A stretch of 27,531 nt of DNA from GCA-020348445 sp965372465 (lineage in GTDB: Archaea; Thermoplasmatota; Thermoplasmata; GCA-020350865): assembly GCA_965372465.1 (NCBI GenBank), contig CBDVCK010000012.1:1-27531 (forward strand), read 5' to 3'. Position numbers and translations under genes: made by a program. The notes beneath the pieces were generated by a model. It searched no databases. It was not told the DNA's origin and saw nothing but the letters and a program-made list of their open reading frames with translations. Below, one piece after another: positions 26,101 to 27,531 of this stretch. Numbering within the stretch: the stretch's first letter is position 1; each line of letters starts with the position of its first letter.

Positions 26101-27531
26101 ACAATGGAGGCATTCTCACTTGACAGCTCCTCAATAGCCAATAAAAACGGCTCAATAAAGTTCAGGGTCTCGTTCAGTGTGACGCCCAGAATAGGTATGG
26201 GTTCATCATAGAAATCGTACTTACTGAAGTTAGTTAGGAAGTTGTAGACGCTTCGAAGCGCACTTAAAATTGAACTGAAGTTCAGATCATCGAAGCCGTC
26301 GGCAATTGCTCCGAGGTCAAGTCCAGTGACATTTATTGTAGAGAGGTTTGTGAAATCTTCAAGGGTGATCACGATTCTCGGGTTGAATCCCAATTCATCC
26401 AACAGTCCGGAGATAAAACTGCTCATTGGAATATCGAAGTCGGTTAGGGTGATGTTACCGCTACCTGATATACCCAGATCCACAATCAAATTGAGTAACG
26501 AGAAATCCGTCACTATATTAGTGAGATCGCTCAGATAAAATGAACCTGTTTGCTGACCTGATGCAAACCCGATTTCCGTTGCCGCAGGATTTGATGAATC
26601 ATCAATTACAAGACGTAATCTTTCTCCACCCGGAGTGGTCATAGTAAGTCTTTTACCAGATACTCCAACCACGACCTTCCCGTTCGCACCATAGGGAGTC
26701 AGTACCAAATCGATTTCGGTTTGTATTGTATTTTTCAGGGTATTGATGGAGCCAATTGGTCCTTGAGTGATCACTATTTCTTCCGCCTGAAGATCTTCAA
26801 ATTCTATTTTGAATCTCGCATCTGAAGAAAGCACAATACTGGTAGGCAAATCGAAAGTGGAGGTGATACCACCCCACCCCACAGATATCCCACCATGTAC
26901 CCCCACGTTATCACCATAAAGACCAGGATCGAGAGTACCATTTATGGTTCCGATTTCAATACCTACGAATCCAAAGTTCGCTGAAAGAGCCGGTATGTCG
27001 GTTGTGTTGACTATAAGATTCAAAGCAGCCTCAATGCTTGTATTTCTTATGAACAAGCGGCCCCGCTTCTCGCGGGTTCGGGCAGTAACACCATCATCAA
27101 GCCCTATTTGATTATGAGCAATAGAATTGGTTCCAGTAACTTTGAGCAGTTTGGCGCTGCTATTGGTTGCGGATAAGGTTATTCTGTTGGTTAAAAGCCC
27201 TGCAACAATTTTTCCACTGATGTTTGCGGAACCTCCTCCCTGGGGGGTTACACTTTGCAAGGCGATATTGATGTCATCCACCAGATCCCTGATCTCACTG
27301 TTCGTATTGGTTGAGGAGGCCATTACTGTGACGGTAAAGCTCTCTGGACCTGTCCCTTCATTTATAGTAAGTGTGAATTGAGCATTACCTCCGAGCTGTC
27401 CATTTGAGCGGGGACCAAAAACATTTACATCGGTTATAAAGAATCCAAGATTGGCTCCCGAAACACCGGTTACATTCAGCCAATCTTTGGGTGCAGAAGG
27501 TATGGCTAGGGCCATATAGAATTCATCATCA
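17181..27531 (-). CDS. Giant secreted RTX calcium-binding protein, 5' end off the window
   Basis: At least 3,449 residues. The frame is open through the right edge (DDEFY precedes the first Met at 27515), so the true start lies outside. Residues about 1-320 hold two copies of a module ending in IGLDDG or IGFASGQ, seen in giant bacterial adhesins. A long unrecognised beta-rich region with many Leu/Asp/Asn strands runs to about 1480 and contains an EF-hand-like loop at 23433-23468. From about 1490 to 3310 the chain is mostly RTX nonapeptides (GGxGxDxhx, for example GGLGDDILVG), which bind Ca2+ and fold outside the cell. A regular 57-residue subrepeat occupies about 2180-2640. The last 110 residues (NTGGDRSYDWIGEYNSYI, APYAPFG, then GELGLADQHDPRWGDQ) resemble, from memory, the tail of bacterial RTX giants. 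There is no C-terminal membrane helix, so it is probably released or held non-covalently. Export route is unknown: no type I secretion genes are in view. Calcium-dependent adhesion or matrix function is inferred. Confidence 0.93.
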   Translation of the reverse strand, partial: DDEFYMALAIPSAPKDWLNVTGVSGANLGFFITDVNVFGPRSNGQLGGNAQFTLTINEGTGPESFTVTVMASSTNTNSEIRDLVDDINIALQSVTPQGGGSANISGKIVAGLLTNRITLSATNSSAKLLKVTGTNSIAHNQIGLDDGVTARTREKRGRLFIRNTSIEAALNLIVNTTDIPALSANFGFVGIEIGTINGTLDPGLYGDNVGVHGGISVGWGGITSTFDLPTSIVLSSDARFKIEFEDLQAEEIVITQGPIGSINTLKNTIQTEIDLVLTPYGANGKVVVGVSGKRLTMTTPGGERLRLVIDDSSNPAATEIGFASGQQTGSFYLSDLTNIVTDFSLLNLIVDLGISGSGNITLTDFDIPMSSFISGLLDELGFNPRIVITLEDFTNLSTINVTGLDLGAIADGFDDLNFSSILSALRSVYNFLTNFSKYDFYDEPIPILGVTLNETLNFIEPFLLAIEELSSENASIVQELTTLLKQVLGLPTEGDSVILSVLKGSTILRFNITWNTSYSASLPIQIDLLNLLEITMPLGLEDLVNLSGAAGLEAEFSAEVTLGFGIDLSNLTIYIYDNTGVRLEGYANASNVNFIASLGPFGLFITGGHVVFNEDGNPSNTNPAFLTLTAFDDPNPSTDGDKIELFNLSAYNLKANLSAGLGAILPCYFPTASNFIGNLDFNANISMAVGTSDPFDIKVNASLNSAPDFTKLPDFGNFSLIDSLLLAVEGLDMLLALLENVLSGRLGEIELPLVGGTLADGAEFIEDIRDRIIPKLRDFIENAPQKAIGLIQEAIFNALGPPGLNILQLDPGWDNVTGLSYHDVQYKFPDNATELQFNLWLGDQYTYITPEIDFGLPGLGLEMDGGINITFDWNLLLVFGISLDDGFYFDTTPWDEFTDYHMGNVVRPQVGGRNITNVVEIALTVGLMESLTGKLLFLQLDVDNMDYPDPSLIGWFFVNATGGGSDDRMSITQIPSMDLDFSWGVQADIDLDLTLGIVGGGKWPSIVSEFYMRWGLGDGVDNSSLEPLDNHYRIPYIAFKNVGLNLGSFFSDFLGPIVGVIQEITEPLQPLVDILTAPIPVISDLAGEDITLIDIAGMFGVVDPAFIYALADLITLINSIPTDAGDIIIYFGDFAVGGDGTLDLTDENALSIIRGSGSSASLSQVIRDNFGDDFGDLADKIDNFDFGSTMDDALSGSSASAATKSFASSTTKEGGGWSFPIFTDAGQIFGLLLGRDADIIVYDMPKFTFDFTYSQFFPIWDGLGAEITGSIGVIIDLSFGYDTYGIRQFAEGGFKHPLDLLKGFYVGDLDLDTGADIPEVTVYGSLTGAAVLNIVVAKVGVGGGVYATVDFNLNDPDGDGKVRIEEIWGNILNGFKQLGIPLGLICIFDVSGKVTARLFAFVELLWGLWEKTWYFGPSIPLIEFSYSCPKDPILAKVNENTGELRLNMGKFAKDRLYGDLTDGNEEFHVELKSGNTVEVWAKIGGKVIDKQEYSGVTKIMAGGGEGNDIIDLSGVTSSGITAELTGDSGNDVLIAGDGNAILEGGLGDDILVGGGGNDELYGEKGNDFLIGNGGNDFLDGDEGDDALNGDAKQPYDGSNPFTLRGTAGTDTLLGGDGDDFLAGGPYQDVIRGGYGKDNIWGDGTIEFESAVSWNYKLILNGDGIPDIQNETTNVGDDHITGDEDADIIFGGGGNDIISGGGAPDILYGDDGNDNIWCDSSFRFKDNALKMNGNTPIPKFPLYGTAAGDEAHGGAGSDQIFGEDGNDVLYGDGGDDFLYGNRSADVIYGGDQNDELYGGTGNDRMFGNDGNDLVKGEADNDIMFGDDGEVEIVSGQLTLNLEFIKTINPGTDGNDEMDGNVGDDILLGGPGTDTINGSTGNDIIIGDNGELDFTFESSIGGSLIDYFKSTDPGVGAQDYLYGGEGDDIIIGGRGGDSIYGDADAPGLDGEDIAIGDNGEVLFVHDVDNKTSRVEYIRTTDTDNSTGGDDYIDGSENADIILGGVGDDDLIGGLGDDVIVGDSGELDYDTGDGNVLTLDLIRTTDNILPSPGGVDDISGGEGNDTVLGGKAGDFIYGDDTLGGSPVSDPGDDVLLGDQGELVYENGLIARIETTALSASDGGNDTIEGNEEDDIIIGGVKGDFLDGATGEDIIIGDEGQLKYNLASGAGGDDDPTTLDLVTSKSPDLGSGDTIEGDEASDIIIGGSGGDDITGDEDDDFIMGDNAKVTMPGGVVDLIETIDPTYGSNDTIEGNDGDDIIIGGTLGDEIWGNNGDDVILGDCGDIIMPDEVIEVIETTYPATGANDIIEGNNDDDIILGGPAGDYIWGHDGEDVIVGDCGKITLPGRIIDFIETTDPAIGGSDIIEGNLESDIILGGADGDEIWGNEGGDVILGDNGNITMPGAVIDLIKTTDPAIGGSDIIEGNSGDDLILGGTAGDDIWGHDGDDVILGDNGMITMPDEVIDLIETTDPAIGGSDTIEGNEGDDLIFGGTAGDDIWGHVGDDVILGDNGKITMPDEVIYQIETTDPAIGGSDTIEGNDGADLILGGTAGDDIWGHEVEDVIIGDNGFLNFIYDGDASSLDIIATTDPAIGGGDTIEGNDGDDIILGGADGDDIWGHAGEDIILGDNGNITQPGAIIYIIKTTDPAIGGIDTIEGNEDDDIIIGGPFGDHLEGNAGLDKILGDNGLFDYVYVPIDGATLDPSTLDLVTVTDPNDGGADTVLCGSENDLAFGGTDSDTMYGHEGNDLMFGDHGKVERKLGMLLDLSTLPVPTFIFTCIFTAASDGGDDDLMHGNEGDDILLGQQGDDDMFGDEDDDDMIGGHNVVGGIDELDPIFDINDIMDGGSGDDVMTGDNAIVDRRTDTVSPRIRALDGDTLYDENDNADVTGTHQPNPSGARGRDITMLDHNDFPTSFTFGVDYMAGGPDEDVMFGELGNDLMQGDASVAETVSPTDPSVEGVDDDDDYMEGNGGDDLIFGNWGQDDIVGGSSDLFGLTSPSLRPDGKDTIFGGAGTRIARYDPGDESDDGHAADSDYILGDNANIFRIVGTNGVATGQFLTFTYDDYGTVTIIPRAVLLLDYTPGGSSSDIGDDDLIHGEAGDDLIHGMVGNDVLFGEGQDDDLYGQTGHDRLYGGNGQDGMLGDDGRIRTSRNGQTETLYGLTKAFKEKKIKIPGPFVGAWVDIEDRLKKVADIAAFEFGGNDIMYGGLGNDWMHAGAGDDAMLGAEALIAFYNSNPITNTTPLPYDPVTQKISFYDAENPRTKIAGFFLNFEAVDGIGNKIFDGKDRMFGDNGNDWIVGGTENDRHFGGLGDDVINADDNHDSQGGLNNEPDIPEFADRDFSFGGAGRDVLIFNTGGDRSYDWIGEYNSYIAPYAPFGNPEVLRLISPHCVKFLMALGEACGADQSFVESDGELGLADQHDPRWGDQHGAPRDPQAGNLPGVHRDTMGEPEDDR
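17600..23050 (-). other. RTX (hemolysin-type) calcium-binding repeat region
   Basis: Dozens of GGxGxDxhx nonapeptides, many as G-N/D-D-x-I/L-x-G, form nearly the whole segment. They are broken by short inserts such as IIDLIKTTDPAIGG and a few longer loops. Tandem nonapeptides coordinate Ca2+ between turns of a parallel beta-roll. The density supports calcium-triggered folding outside the cell. Confidence 0.93.
19590..20980 (-). repeat. 171-bp (57-residue) tandem repeat block inside the RTX region
   Basis: The segment encoding T-T-D-P-A-I-G-G recurs at about 19597, 19768, 19951, 20122, 20293, 20464, 20635 and 20806. Seven spacings can be measured: six are exactly 171 bp and one is 183 bp, where a unit carries four extra codons. 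Each unit has one IETTDPAIGGSDTIEGN linker plus several RTX turns ending DDVILGDNG. Neighbouring units differ at third codon positions and a few residues. Confidence 0.9.

Overview
The window most likely comes from an uncultured archaeon. Thermoplasmatota is my best guess, made by recall rather than search. Supporting signs are AT-rich TATA-like boxes about 20-40 bases ahead of most starts, very short leaders with GAGGT-type ribosome binding sites, exported proteins held by one C-terminal membrane helix followed by a charged tail, and a very high density of N-x-S/T sequons. Every gene I can support lies on the minus strand, so transcription runs right to left. The window is truncated inside a gene at both ends.

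Right to left: 17181-27531 is a giant secreted RTX-type protein (more than 3,440 residues visible, N-terminus missing). Its C-terminal half is almost entirely Gly/Asp calcium-binding repeats, including a regular 171-bp (57-residue) tandem block. Then come three paralogous surface proteins (12317-17098, 9373-12282, 6942-9290). Each has a signal sequence, a seven-unit Asp-box beta-propeller head, a stalk of immunoglobulin- or fibronectin-like domains, a C-terminal membrane helix and a tail. The stalks differ: one has ten copies of a roughly 100-residue Big_2-like domain, the other two have Fn3-like and Ig-like modules. An unrecognised exported membrane protein follows (5452-6840), then a DHH-family phosphoesterase (4401-5369). 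A gene-poor stretch holds a possible small basic ORF and an inverted repeat. Last is a very long helical-repeat protein (1-4051, C-terminus missing) with about 20 repeats of roughly 62 residues.

Taken together, 5452-27531 reads as a cell-envelope island. A released calcium-dependent giant lies next to three membrane-anchored propeller proteins that could act as receptors, scaffolds or adhesins. That partnership is inferred from gene order and domain content. The DHH enzyme is probably a housekeeping neighbour. No RNA genes, CRISPR arrays, insertion sequences or att sites were seen.
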